DNA of 64,000 nucleotides from Mesorhizobium sp. NZP2298 (lineage in GTDB: Bacteria; Pseudomonadota; Alphaproteobacteria; Rhizobiales; Rhizobiaceae), in NCBI RefSeq assembly GCF_013170825.1, contig NZ_CP033365.1, forward strand, positions 558,001 to 622,000, given 5' to 3'. Shown piece by piece: positions 19,075 through 27,931 of the stretch (positions are counted from its first letter, which is position 1; each line of letters begins with the position of its first letter). The position numbers and the translations under genes were made by a program. A model generated the notes under the pieces. The model did no database searches. It was not told where the DNA came from and worked only from the letters and a program-made list of their open reading frames with translations.

Positions 19075-19554
19075 GTGAGCGTCTCCTGGATCAACGATTT
19101 GATCGATCGCTACGGGATGACTTATCCGCGCGCCATCACCGAGCGCGACATCACCGAGCGCGACCGGGACAGGCTGCATGAGATCGCCAAGGAATTCCGC
19201 GTCATCTTCTCGATGCCGCAAGACGAGCTCGCCAACTTCTCCAACGCCGTGCTCGAGAAGACACGATTTTCGCCACGCATCATGAACCATGGCGGGTCTG
19301 GGTGGCACATCCACTACTACGACGATTTCTCCTTCGATGAGCGCATCCGATCCAACACCGCCATGTCGATCATGTCGCTGATCATCCATGGCGAAGCTGG
19401 ACGGCTGAAGACCTGCAAGGCCGAGACCTGCGGCAACGTCTTTGTCGACACGACACGGAATGCCTCGAAGGTCTATTGCGACGTCAAGACCTGCGGCAAC
19501 CGCGCCCATGTCGCCAATTTTCGTGCCAAGGCACAAAATTCGACGCCCTTCTAG
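19075..19554 (+). CDS. CGNR zinc-finger protein, probably N-terminally truncated
   Basis: The C-terminus carries the CGNR zinc finger: two Cys in CKAETCGN and two in YCDVKTCGNR, spaced as in the family. Before it lies part of the ABATE domain. CGNR proteins usually run about 180-210 residues and begin with a conserved LCLDFANT-like strand. Here the frame opens only after a stop at 18928, the only start is GTG at 19075 with no clear ribosome site, and that strand is missing. The gene may be a 5'-truncated remnant. Intact relatives are thought to be stress-related regulators. Confidence 0.6.
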   Translation: MSVSWINDLIDRYGMTYPRAITERDITERDRDRLHEIAKEFRVIFSMPQDELANFSNAVLEKTRFSPRIMNHGGSGWHIHYYDDFSFDERIRSNTAMSIMSLIIHGEAGRLKTCKAETCGNVFVDTTRNASKVYCDVKTCGNRAHVANFRAKAQNSTPF

Positions 19555-19797
19555 CTCCTTGGAAAACGGACGCGGTGCCGGTCGTCAAAGCGCAGCGCGT
19601 GGTTTTCGAAACCTTGTCATCACGCGCGCGTTCCCTGTGGCGCATACGCACCCACGAAACGGAGCCAAGGTTCAGCCAAGCCGAATGCCGAATGCATCGA
19701 ATGCGGGATAGCGGCCGGTAATCAGCAGGACTTTAGGATGGACCTCACTCCAGACCTGCATCGGCAACCCTGCAACGTACGAATGCGTCTCCGCTCC

Positions 19798-20010
19798 CTA
19801 CGCCTTTTTCAGGAACTCTGTCCGCAGAACCAGGTTCTTGACCTTCTCGGCCCGACACTCGACCTCATCCTCGTTGCCCGTGAGATGGATGTTCTTGATC
19901 AGCGTTCCCCGTTTCAGGGTGACGGACGTTCCCTTGACCTTGAGATCCTTGATGAGCGTGACGGAATCTCCTTCGCTCAGCGGAGTGCCGTTGCTGTCCT
20001 TGACCTTCAT
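19798..20010 (-). CDS. Stand-alone PhnA-type C-terminal domain protein
   Basis: A 70-residue protein matching the C-terminal domain of PhnA/YjdM proteins (GDSVTLIKDLKVKG, then the KRGTLIKNI strand and a final TEFLKKA). Full-length PhnA proteins have a four-Cys zinc ribbon in front of this domain; it is absent here and there is no Cys-rich stretch upstream. The cellular role of the family is unclear despite its name. The start overlaps the stop of the small upstream gene by 4 bp, so both are probably made together. Confidence 0.75.
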   Translation of the reverse strand: MKVKDSNGTPLSEGDSVTLIKDLKVKGTSVTLKRGTLIKNIHLTGNEDEVECRAEKVKNLVLRTEFLKKA

Positions 20011-20189
20011 GATTTCGCTTCCTGCCTTTGTGCATTCAATCCGTTGAGGAGATCGGCGAGTTCCTCGGCATCGTGCTGGTTCATTCCAACGATGGTTCGG
20101 CTGCCCATCTCGGCGGGCCGTCCGGTCCAAGCATCGTTGACGGTCCAGGTGCCGGTCGGCTCCTGAAAAGGTTCGTAGCGCTGAGTCAT
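20007..20189 (-). CDS. Small conserved-looking hypothetical protein
   Basis: A 60-residue, polar protein rich in Glu, Asp and Asn, with a TWTVNDAWTGRPAE segment and a C-terminal helix (AEELADLLNGLN). It overlaps the PhnA-domain gene by ATGA, which supports expression. No Cys cluster, signal peptide or membrane segment is seen. No function is recognised. No strong ribosome-binding site precedes the ATG. Confidence 0.6.
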   Translation of the reverse strand: MTQRYEPFQEPTGTWTVNDAWTGRPAEMGSRTIVGMNQHDAEELADLLNGLNAQRQEAKS

Positions 20190-20268
20190 GCGGATACGAT
20201 AATTGCCGAGCCCCGTCGTGCCAAGGGCCGATTAATATTTTTCGCTTTGTATTGATGTTTAATACGTC

Positions 20269-20292
20269 AATGATACCATTATGGATATCATT
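20269..20292. promoter_or_regulatory. Candidate operator upstream of the first XRE gene
   Basis: AATGATA (20269-20275) and TATCATT (20286-20292) form a perfect 7-bp inverted repeat in an AT-rich stretch just before the XRE start at 20319, and also upstream of the divergent gene at 20189. It could be an autoregulatory site, or simply the AT-rich promoter. A clear copy was not found before the second XRE gene. Confidence 0.3.
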
Positions 20293-20318
20293 TCTCATAT
20301 TCAGACGCTGATGCCCCC

Positions 20319-20591
20319 ATGATCACGGCTTCCCAGCTTCGTGCTGCCCGCGCCCTTCTCAACATCGACCAGAAAACCCTGGCGGAAATGGCGAGCGTCT
20401 CGCTGCCGACGATCCAACGAATGGAAGCCAGCCAAGGCAATGTGCGAGGCGTTGTCGATAGCTTGATGAAGGTGATCAACGCGCTCAACCGCGCTGGCGT
20501 CGAGCTTCTCAGCGAACATGTGCGTAGCGACGATGGCGGCCGTGGTGTCAGGTTCCGCCATCCGGACATACCGCCGGGCAAGCCAAACTAG
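20319..20591 (+). CDS. Small XRE-type helix-turn-helix regulator
   Basis: A 90-residue protein whose first 60 residues are a Cro/CI-type HTH (ARALLNIDQKTLAEMA, recognition helix SLPTIQRMEAS). The tail ends in GGRGVRFRHP. It is paralogous to the gene at 22514, sharing the QLRAARALL, PTIQRMEAS, VDSLMK and GGRGVR segments. This compact form is common in rhizobia, often singly beside a membrane-protein gene, here a DUF1275 protein about 135 bp downstream. Confidence 0.8.
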   Translation: MITASQLRAARALLNIDQKTLAEMASVSLPTIQRMEASQGNVRGVVDSLMKVINALNRAGVELLSEHVRSDDGGRGVRFRHPDIPPGKPN

Positions 20592-20726
20592 GCCCTACAA
20601 AGCACAGCGTCGACGCCACGCATTCACCGCCCCTTTGTCTTTCCTTCTCCAGAAACATTCAATGAGCCTTTCCCGCCACATCAGCTTGCGGTCCTGCTTT
20701 TCCGCATGGAAAGACAAGGTTCGATC

Positions 20727-21485
20727 ATGATCCTGTATCTGCGTCGGCTGACCGGAAAGGAACGAAGCGAAAGATCCGATCGGCATCTCGCCCGTTTCCT
20801 GACGTTCATCGCGGGAGCCGCCAACGCTGGCGGCTTCCTGGCGGTTCAGCAGTACACGTCCCACATGTCCGGCATCGTTTCGTCGATGGCGGACCATCTG
20901 GCACTCGGCGATGTCGGACTGGCGCTTTCCGGGTTGGGGGCCTTGTTGTCGTTTGTCACAGGCGCCGCCTGTTCGGCTATCCTGGTCAACTGGGGAAGGC
21001 GGCAGGGCCTACAGGGCGAATACGCATTCCCGCTTGTCCTGGAAGCTATCCTGCTGATCTGTTTCGGTCTGCTCGGCGGCCATCTTGCGCGTCATGAAGC
21101 GCTGTTCGTGCCAATGACGGTGATGCTGCTTTGTTTCATCATGGGGTTGCAGAACGCCATCATCACCAAGCTATCGGAAGCCAGAATCCGGACGACGCAT
21201 GTCACGGGCCTGGTGACGGATATGGGCATCGAACTCGGCAAGCTGCTTTACTGGAACATCTCAGGCAATGACTCGGACAGACTGTTCGTGAAAGCAGACC
21301 GGAGAAAGCTGAGACTGCTTGCTTCGCTCGTGGCATTGTTCTTTATCGGCGGCGTCATCGGCGCTGTGGGTTTCAAACACATCGGCTTTGCGGCGACATT
21401 GTTTCTCGCCGCCATTCTCCTTGTGCTGGCCTCCATGCCAGTCCTGGAAGATGTGTCCATCCGCATGAAGCGGCTCTGGCAGTAG
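20727..21485 (+). CDS. DUF1275 (YoaK-like) integral membrane protein
   Basis: A 252-residue protein with about six hydrophobic segments. The family's conserved features are visible: an N-terminal FIAGAANAGGFLA, the GLQNAIITK segment and the TTHVTGLVTDMG motif. ATG at 20727 is preferred because AAGACAAGG lies just upstream; ATG at 20706 would add seven residues. The function of the family is not known. Its position downstream of the XRE gene hints at control by it. Confidence 0.82.
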   Translation: MILYLRRLTGKERSERSDRHLARFLTFIAGAANAGGFLAVQQYTSHMSGIVSSMADHLALGDVGLALSGLGALLSFVTGAACSAILVNWGRRQGLQGEYAFPLVLEAILLICFGLLGGHLARHEALFVPMTVMLLCFIMGLQNAIITKLSEARIRTTHVTGLVTDMGIELGKLLYWNISGNDSDRLFVKADRRKLRLLASLVALFFIGGVIGAVGFKHIGFAATLFLAAILLVLASMPVLEDVSIRMKRLWQ

Positions 21486-21505
21486 CTCGACAGGGCTTTG
21501 ACGCT

Positions 21506-22252
21506 CTAGGCGGTTCGTCGTGGCACATGCCAAGGCCTGAACGCCAGGAGGCCAAGCTCCCGTTCGATCTCCTCGGCTCCGACCGACGGCGGCATCAGCA
21601 TCACCGGTTGGACGAGATCCCGTACCTTGCCTGCCATGACGAGTGCGTTGCGATCCTGAGCGCCGCGGATATCGAGCAGTCTGACATCCGCCCAGATATT
21701 GGCGAACTTTACGGCAACGCGATCCGGCATGATGTCGAGGTCGTGACGGGCATGAACGTTGCCGATCAGAATACCGGAAGAATTCTTGAGACGCGTCTGC
21801 GCTAAGCCGAAGAATGTCTCGGCGCACAGGTGATCCGGGATGCGCCGCCCGGAATATGCGTCCAGAACGATAGCATCGTAGCGGTGACGGCCGGCGCGCA
21901 AAAAATCCCGCCCGTCGGAGATGCAGCAGTGAACCCCATAAGGTAACCCAAAGTATTTCCGGGCGATCTGGAAAGCCTTTGGATTGATGTCGACGACCGT
22001 AACACGCACACCAGCCCTATCCAGCATCGTGCCCAGGCTGCCACCGCCACAACCGATCATCAGGACATCGGACACCCGCGCCTGTGCGAGGAGACCAAAG
22101 ATGGCGTGTATATAGGGCACGACGCTGACGCCATTCGGATCGCACTCGCTTTGATAGCAGCCACCTTGGCGATAGATGAACGAACCGGAGTCCTTGGCCC
22201 GCAGAACCTCGATGTTGCCGAAATCGGTATGATATTTCGCAACCCGGATCAT
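21506..22252 (-). CDS. Spermidine synthase-like (PABS domain) protein
   Basis: A 248-residue methyltransferase-fold protein with the spermidine synthase core. It has the SAM/dcSAM-binding glycine motif MIGCGGGSLG, an acidic ribose-binding strand VVDINP, DGRDFL and the aminopropyltransferase-like VLDAYSG. It is shorter at the N-terminus than true SpeE, and no speD or other polyamine gene lies nearby. It may be a SpeE-like methyltransferase of other specificity. It is convergent with the DUF1275 gene and has no operon partner. Confidence 0.75.
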   Translation of the reverse strand: MIRVAKYHTDFGNIEVLRAKDSGSFIYRQGGCYQSECDPNGVSVVPYIHAIFGLLAQARVSDVLMIGCGGGSLGTMLDRAGVRVTVVDINPKAFQIARKYFGLPYGVHCCISDGRDFLRAGRHRYDAIVLDAYSGRRIPDHLCAETFFGLAQTRLKNSSGILIGNVHARHDLDIMPDRVAVKFANIWADVRLLDIRGAQDRNALVMAGKVRDLVQPVMLMPPSVGAEEIERELGLLAFRPWHVPRRTA

Positions 22253-22513
22253 GACCTGGTCACCACAGCCAAACTCCTAAGTCCGCCGCTCAACTCGTCT
22301 CTCGAACGGCCTTTCGCCAAGGCGTTTCGCGGCCTCCGTCATGGCAGGCCCGTTTTGCATTTGCCGGGCACCGGGGAGCGCCCAATCCCGGCTCCTGTCG
22401 CGCGGTTTCCCATGGCGCAGAGATAGATGTGTCACGCATCATTTATTGAATGCACCGCATTTTAATATATGCTGCAACCCGCAGGGACAATATCTCAAAG
22501 CTAACAATGAGAG

Positions 22514-22837
22514 ATGCAACCCGTGATAACTGCTCCACAGTTGCGTGCCGCGAGGGCGCTCCTCGGCGTTGACCAGCGCAGGCTGGCCGAATTGTCCGGC
22601 CTGTCGGTGCCGACCATTCAGCGCATGGAAGCCAGCGAGTCGATTATCCGGGGCAACGTCGATTCCCTGATGAAGTTGATTGGGGCCCTTGACCTTGCGG
22701 GCGTCGAGCTAATCGCCGAGGGCGCCTCCAGCCAGATCGGTGGACGTGGCGTGCGGCTTAAAGCGGATTTCGACCCCGCCAAAGTGCTGGGCGGTGTCGA
22801 TGCAGGCACCAAATTCACTGCGAGGAGCGTGGCGTGA
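22514..22837 (+). CDS. Small XRE-type regulator coupled to the hyf-like operon
   Basis: A 107-residue HTH protein closely related to the one at 20319, with a longer tail. Recognition helix SVPTIQRMEAS and GGRGVRLKAD are visible. Its stop overlaps the GTG start of hyfB (GTGA at 22834-22837), so it is the first gene of the complex operon and is translationally coupled to it. A local regulator of the membrane complex is the natural inference. Confidence 0.82.
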   Translation: MQPVITAPQLRAARALLGVDQRRLAELSGLSVPTIQRMEASESIIRGNVDSLMKLIGALDLAGVELIAEGASSQIGGRGVRLKADFDPAKVLGGVDAGTKFTARSVA

Positions 22838-24855
22838 CTTCGGACGCCGCGGTCCTCCTATGGGGCGTTGCATCGCTCCTGGGGACAGCGGTGCTTGCGA
22901 TTGCGTTGAGCCGCACACCGGGCTCGGGAACACGCCTTGTCTACGGCTTGACGCTCTGTGTTTCGGTCGCCGCGCTCTTGGTCCTCGCTGGCCGCATTCT
23001 CGAAGACCCCCTCACGCCGTCGACTGCCGTATTGCCGCTCGGGCTGCCCTGGATTGGGGCTCATTTCCGCCTGGATGCGCTCTCGACTTTCTTCCTCGTC
23101 GTCATCAATTTCGGCGGCGCCATGGCCAGCCTTTACGGTCTCGGCCATGGCAGCCACGAGCCCTCGCCGCACAGGGTGCTGCCGTTCTTCCCCGCCTTCC
23201 TCGCCGGAATGAATCTGGTCGTGCTCGCGGACGACGCCTTCATCTTCCTGTTCTCCTGGGAATTCATGTCGCTCTCTTCCTGGGCGCTGGTCATCGTCCA
23301 CCATCGCGAACGGGAAAATGCACGGGCCGGTTACATTTATCTCGTGATGGCGAGTTTCGGCACGCTCGCGCTGCTGCTTGCGTTCGGCTTGTTGTCCGGG
23401 CCGGGCGGAAACTACACGTTCGAAGCGATGCGTGCCGCGGGGGCCACCCCGCTCGTCGCCACTTTCGTCCTAGCTCTCATGTTGCTCGGCGCCGGCTCCA
23501 AGGCTGGTCTCGTTCCGCTACACGTTTGGCTTCCACTCGCTCATCCGGCCGCGCCAAGCCATGTCTCAGCACTCATGAGCGGCGTCATGACCAAGGTCGC
23601 CGTGTATGGCTTCATCCGCGTTATCTTCGACCTGCTCGGTGAACCGACATGGTGGTCGAGCATCATCGTCCTTTTCTTCGGAGGACTCACCGCTGTCTTG
23701 GGAATCCTTTACGCGTTGATGGAAAAGGACCTCAAGCGGCTGCTTGCCTACAGCACCATCGAAAACATCGGCGTCATCTTCGTAAGCCTTGGTCTCGCGC
23801 TCGCCTTCAAGGCGAACGCCATGCCATCAGCCGCCGCGCTGGCGCTTACCGCCGCGCTGTTCCACGCTCTCAACCATTCATTCTTCAAAAGCCTGCTTTT
23901 CTTCGGCGCCGGCGCCGTGCTCACCGCAACCGGCGAACGGGACATGGAGAAGCTGGGCGGCCTTATCCATAAGATGCCGCAGACCAGCTTCGTCTTTCTC
24001 GTTGGCTGCGTGGCGATCTCCTCGCTTCCGCCCTTCAACGGCTTCGTCTCCGAATGGCTGGCTTTCCAGGCTGTCTTGCAAAGCCCGGATCTGCCGCAAT
24101 GGGCCCTGAAGGTGATGGTGCCCGCGGTCGGCGGCCTGCTGGCGCTGTCGGCGGCGCTGGCCGCGGCCTGCTTCGTAAAGGCCTTCGGAATTACGTTTCT
24201 GGGCCGACCACGGACCTCGGCGGTGGAACAAGCGCACGAAGCCGACCGCTACTCGTTGGCGGCAATGTTCATCCTTGCCGCGCTCTGTCTGCTTGCCGGC
24301 ATTCTGCCGGGCTTTGTCATAGATGGCCTTTCCCCCGTGACGCTTTCGCTCATCGGCAGCCGCATGCCGGTGCAGATGGCGCAACCTTGGTTTTCGATCG
24401 CGCCAATCGCCGAGAGCCGCAGTTCCTACAACGGCCTGCTGGTGTTTGTATTCATCGCCATTTCCGCATCCGCCGCGGTCTATGTCATCCATCGCTTCGC
24501 CTCGCACGCACTCCGTCGCGGTCCCGCCTGGGGTTGTGGCTTCGCCGATGCCGTCCCGGGCTCGCAGTACACGAGCGTCAGCTTCGCACAGCCTATCCGC
24601 CGGGTCTTCGGCACATTCGTGTTCCGCGCGACTGAAAGGGTCGAAATGCCGACACCCGGCGATACCGGTCCGGCCCGCTTCAATCTGGAAATCCATGACG
24701 TGATCTGGGAGACGCTGTATCTGCCCATAGGCAAGGCCCTCGACTTTGCGACCGACCACCTGAACCATCTGCAGTTCCTGACGATCAGGCGCTACCTGAC
24801 CCTTGTATTTCTCTTTCTCATTGTCCTGCTTTTGGTGCTCGCACTATGGCCCTGA
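22834..24855 (+). CDS. hyfB: HyfB-like proton-pumping antiporter subunit (NuoL/M family)
   Basis: A 673-residue, highly hydrophobic protein with about 15-16 membrane segments. The HyfB-type core GAGSKAGLVPLHVWLPLAHP, with its buried Lys, and the MEKDLKRLLAYSTIEN loop are visible. Antiporter-like subunits of complex I relatives move H+ or Na+ through central Lys residues. GTG at 22834 has GAGGAG upstream. It is the largest of two antiporter-type subunits in the operon; the other is at 26461. Localisation is the inner membrane. Confidence 0.87.
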   Translation: MTSDAAVLLWGVASLLGTAVLAIALSRTPGSGTRLVYGLTLCVSVAALLVLAGRILEDPLTPSTAVLPLGLPWIGAHFRLDALSTFFLVVINFGGAMASLYGLGHGSHEPSPHRVLPFFPAFLAGMNLVVLADDAFIFLFSWEFMSLSSWALVIVHHRERENARAGYIYLVMASFGTLALLLAFGLLSGPGGNYTFEAMRAAGATPLVATFVLALMLLGAGSKAGLVPLHVWLPLAHPAAPSHVSALMSGVMTKVAVYGFIRVIFDLLGEPTWWSSIIVLFFGGLTAVLGILYALMEKDLKRLLAYSTIENIGVIFVSLGLALAFKANAMPSAAALALTAALFHALNHSFFKSLLFFGAGAVLTATGERDMEKLGGLIHKMPQTSFVFLVGCVAISSLPPFNGFVSEWLAFQAVLQSPDLPQWALKVMVPAVGGLLALSAALAAACFVKAFGITFLGRPRTSAVEQAHEADRYSLAAMFILAALCLLAGILPGFVIDGLSPVTLSLIGSRMPVQMAQPWFSIAPIAESRSSYNGLLVFVFIAISASAAVYVIHRFASHALRRGPAWGCGFADAVPGSQYTSVSFAQPIRRVFGTFVFRATERVEMPTPGDTGPARFNLEIHDVIWETLYLPIGKALDFATDHLNHLQFLTIRRYLTLVFLFLIVLLLVLALWP

Positions 24856-25802
24856 TCCTTGAGTTGGCCGTTCAGGGCGCGCAGATGTTGCTGGTGCTTT
24901 TGCTGGCACCGCTCCTGACCGGCTTCGTCCGCAAGGTGAAGGCAAGGCTGTTGCGGCGCCAGGGCCCTCCTCTCATCCAGCCCTATCGCGATCTCTTGCG
25001 GCTCATGCGCAAGGAGGTCGTTCTGGCCGACAATGCATCCTGGCTGTTTCGCGTCATACCCTACCTGATCTTCGCCTTCACCTGGGTCGCCGCCGCGCTC
25101 ATACCGACATTCGCCACCGGTCTCGAGTTCAGTTGGACCGCCGATCTCATAGCGATCGTGGCGCTGCTTGGAAGCGCACGGTTCTTCCTTGCGCTGGCGG
25201 CGATGGACGTCGGCACGAGCTTTGGCGGCATCGGCGCCAGCCGCGAGGTGATGATCGCGTCCCTGGCCGAGCCCGCCATGCTCCTGATCGTGTTCAGCCT
25301 GGCACTCGTTGCCGGAGCGACGCAACTGTCCACGGTGGCGGCTTTCATGGGCTCGCCGCAGGTTGGCCTGCGGGTATCGCTCGGAATGTCACTGATCGCT
25401 CTCGTCATGGTGGCAATCGCGGAAAATGCCCGTGTACCGGTGGACAACCCGGCGACGCATCTGGAGCTGACCATGATCCACGAGGCGATGGTCCTGGAAT
25501 ATTCCGGTCGCCATCTGGCGATGATCGATTTCGCGGCCTTCCTGAAGCTTCTGCTCTACGTCTCGCTGATTTCCTGTGTCTTCGTTCCCTGGGGGCTCGT
25601 GACCACCGGGGCCGGGCCCTGGGCCTATGTTCTGGGCGTCATTTTCTACATCTGCAAGCTTGCCGCGAGCGGCGTTCTCCTCGCCTTGTTCGAGACTGCC
25701 ATCGCCAAGATGCGTGTCTTCCGCGTCCCGGATTTCCTCGGGGCAGCGCTCATGCTGGCCCTGCTTGCCACGCTCCTGCGGTTCGTCTCGAGGAGCCTCT
25801 GA
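24846..25802 (+). CDS. hyfC: HyfC-like membrane anchor subunit (NuoH family)
   Basis: A 318-residue protein with about eight membrane segments. It shows the family motif RRQGPPLIQPYRDLLRLMRK near the N-terminus and the acidic loop ENARVPVDNPATHLEL, which corresponds to the ubiquinone-side loop of NuoH. It joins the soluble HyfG-HyfI module to the antiporter subunits. It overlaps hyfB by 10 bp and hyfE by 1 bp. Confidence 0.87.
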   Translation: MALILELAVQGAQMLLVLLLAPLLTGFVRKVKARLLRRQGPPLIQPYRDLLRLMRKEVVLADNASWLFRVIPYLIFAFTWVAAALIPTFATGLEFSWTADLIAIVALLGSARFFLALAAMDVGTSFGGIGASREVMIASLAEPAMLLIVFSLALVAGATQLSTVAAFMGSPQVGLRVSLGMSLIALVMVAIAENARVPVDNPATHLELTMIHEAMVLEYSGRHLAMIDFAAFLKLLLYVSLISCVFVPWGLVTTGAGPWAYVLGVIFYICKLAASGVLLALFETAIAKMRVFRVPDFLGAALMLALLATLLRFVSRSL

Positions 25803-26464
25803 TGAACGGCCTCACCTTCGACATCGCTCATCTGCTGGCCGGTGGCCTGGTGCTGGTCAGTTTCATGATGCTGTACCAGGATCGCCTCTTTGCACTGATC
25901 AACGTTTTTGCGGTTCATGCCATCGTCCTCGCCCTGTCGGTGGCTTGGCAGGCCTACATACAGGACGCGCATCATCTCTACGTCACGGCGGCGATTGCCC
26001 TCATTTTCAAGGCGATCATCATTCCCGTCGGGCTTCATCGCATCATTCAGCGGCTCGGCATCCATCGCGATATAGAAACGGCGGTCGGGATCGGTTCGAC
26101 CATGCTCGCGGGAATAGGGCTGGTGACCCTGTCCATGGTCCTGATGCTGAGGGTCACCCCCTACGCCGCCCCCCTCGCCCGCGAGGACCTGGCCTTCGCG
26201 CTGTCCATAATACTGCTGGGACTCCTGGTGATGGTCACCCGGCGGAATGCCGTCAGCCAGGTGGTGGGATTCATGTCGCTCGAGAACGGCCTGGTCCTTG
26301 CCGCCACGGGGGCCAAGGGCATGCCGCTGGTCGTCGAGATCAGTGTCGCCTTCTCGATCCTCATCGCCTTCATCGTCATCGGTGTCTTCCTGTTCCGCAT
26401 CCGCGAGAGGTTCGACTCGGTCGATGTCGGCGCGCTCGACGACTACAGGGGAGAACATCGTTGA
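25802..26464 (+). CDS. hyfE: HyfE-like small membrane subunit
   Basis: A 220-residue protein with about seven hydrophobic segments, the usual HyfE length. Its C-terminal half resembles NuoK, with a buried acidic residue in SLENGLVLAA. ATG at 25802 overlaps the hyfC stop by one base. A longer in-frame extension upstream is only a shadow of hyfC. It would form part of the proton path between HyfC and the antiporter subunits. Confidence 0.85.
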   Translation: MNGLTFDIAHLLAGGLVLVSFMMLYQDRLFALINVFAVHAIVLALSVAWQAYIQDAHHLYVTAAIALIFKAIIIPVGLHRIIQRLGIHRDIETAVGIGSTMLAGIGLVTLSMVLMLRVTPYAAPLAREDLAFALSIILLGLLVMVTRRNAVSQVVGFMSLENGLVLAATGAKGMPLVVEISVAFSILIAFIVIGVFLFRIRERFDSVDVGALDDYRGEHR

Positions 26465-27912
26465 CCGCGTTTTCCCTCGATGCGGTGGCCGCCATTTTGC
26501 TGATACCAGTCGTCGCGGCCGCGCTTCTGGCGGCGCTGCCGAATTATCGGCTGGCGGCTGGCCTCAATGTCGCCGCGAGCTTGCTGACCTTGCTCGCCGC
26601 AATATCGCTTTTCGTCACGGTTCGGCCACCGCCCGGTCAATACCTGCTCATCGACGATCTCAATATCGTTTTCATCGTGCTCAACACGTTCGTCGGCTTC
26701 ACGACCAGTGTGTTCAGCGCCTCCTACATTGCGCACGAACTGGATACGGGACGGCTGACGGCGACGAATTTGCGATTTTATCACGCAATGTACCAGATCA
26801 TGATGTTCGGCATGAATCTGGCGTTCGTGTCGAACAATATCGGCTTGATGTGGGTGGCGGTGGAACTTGCCACGCTGACCACCGTGCTCATGGTCGGCAT
26901 CTACCGCACGCACGAGGCGCTGGAGGCGGCCTGGAAGTATTTCATACTCGGCAGTGTCGGCATAGCGCTTGCCCTCTTCGGCACCATCCTCGTCTACATG
27001 GCCGCGCAGCCGATTGTCGGCGAAGGCACGAATGCCATGGTCTGGACAGTGCTTATCGAGCACGCGGCGCGCTTCGACCCGGCGTTGCTCAACGTCGCCT
27101 TCGTCTTCCTGCTGCTCGGCTATGGGACGAAGGTTGGTCTTGCGCCTTTGCATGCCTGGCTGCCCGATGCGCACGCGGAAGGCCCGACGCCGATTTCAGC
27201 GGTGTTGTCGGGACTGCTCCTCAACGTCGCGCTCTATGCGGTGCTTCGCTTCAAGCTGCTGCTCGCGGCCAGCCCGGACGCGATCGCGCCTGGGCCACTG
27301 ATGATCACGATGGGGCTCACCTCCCTCATCTTCGCGGCCTTCATGCTCTACCGCCGCCGCGACATCAAACGTCTGTTCGCATACTCCTCCATCGAGCACA
27401 TGGGCATCATCGTGTTCGCTTTCGGCATGGGTGGCCCGCTCGCCAATTTTGCCGGACTGCTGCACATGGTCATGCACAGCCTGACCAAGTCGGCGATCTT
27501 TTTCACGGTCGGCCACATCGCCCAGATCAAGGGAACACAGAACATTGCCGAGATCCGGGGGCTGACGGAAACGCATCCGGGGCTTGGCTGGGCGCTCGTC
27601 ATCGGCGTCGTTGCCATTGCAGGCCTGCCTCCGCTCGGCATCTTCATGAGCGAATTCCTGGTCGTGAGTTCGACATTCGCAAGGCACCCCCTTCTGGCGA
27701 TTCCTCTGGTGTTCGGGATTCTGCTCGCTTTCGGCGCCCTGCTGCTTCGGTTGACCGGCGTTGCTTTCGGCGAACCGCGAGGCAGCACCGCGCCCGCCGA
27801 GGCGTCCTACGTTCCGATGTATTCCCACCTGGCGCTTGTGTTTGCCGCCGGCATCTATCTGCCACCACCGCTGGTCATATGGTTCCAGCATGTCGCCAAC
27901 CTTCTGGGATGA
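26461..27912 (+). CDS. hyfF: HyfF-like antiporter subunit (NuoN/M family)
   Basis: A 483-residue integral membrane protein with about 14 segments. The proton-antiporter core GYGTKVGLAPLHAWLPDAHA and the DIKRLFAYSSIEHMG loop are visible. The start is TTG at 26461, overlapping the hyfE stop by 4 bp (TTGA). No other start gives a normal N-terminus. With HyfB it makes two antiporter-type subunits. The HyfD homologue found in E. coli Hyf is absent. Confidence 0.86.
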   Translation: MTAFSLDAVAAILLIPVVAAALLAALPNYRLAAGLNVAASLLTLLAAISLFVTVRPPPGQYLLIDDLNIVFIVLNTFVGFTTSVFSASYIAHELDTGRLTATNLRFYHAMYQIMMFGMNLAFVSNNIGLMWVAVELATLTTVLMVGIYRTHEALEAAWKYFILGSVGIALALFGTILVYMAAQPIVGEGTNAMVWTVLIEHAARFDPALLNVAFVFLLLGYGTKVGLAPLHAWLPDAHAEGPTPISAVLSGLLLNVALYAVLRFKLLLAASPDAIAPGPLMITMGLTSLIFAAFMLYRRRDIKRLFAYSSIEHMGIIVFAFGMGGPLANFAGLLHMVMHSLTKSAIFFTVGHIAQIKGTQNIAEIRGLTETHPGLGWALVIGVVAIAGLPPLGIFMSEFLVVSSTFARHPLLAIPLVFGILLAFGALLLRLTGVAFGEPRGSTAPAEASYVPMYSHLALVFAAGIYLPPPLVIWFQHVANLLG

Positions 27913-27931
27913 AGCGGACGGGAGAAAAGAC

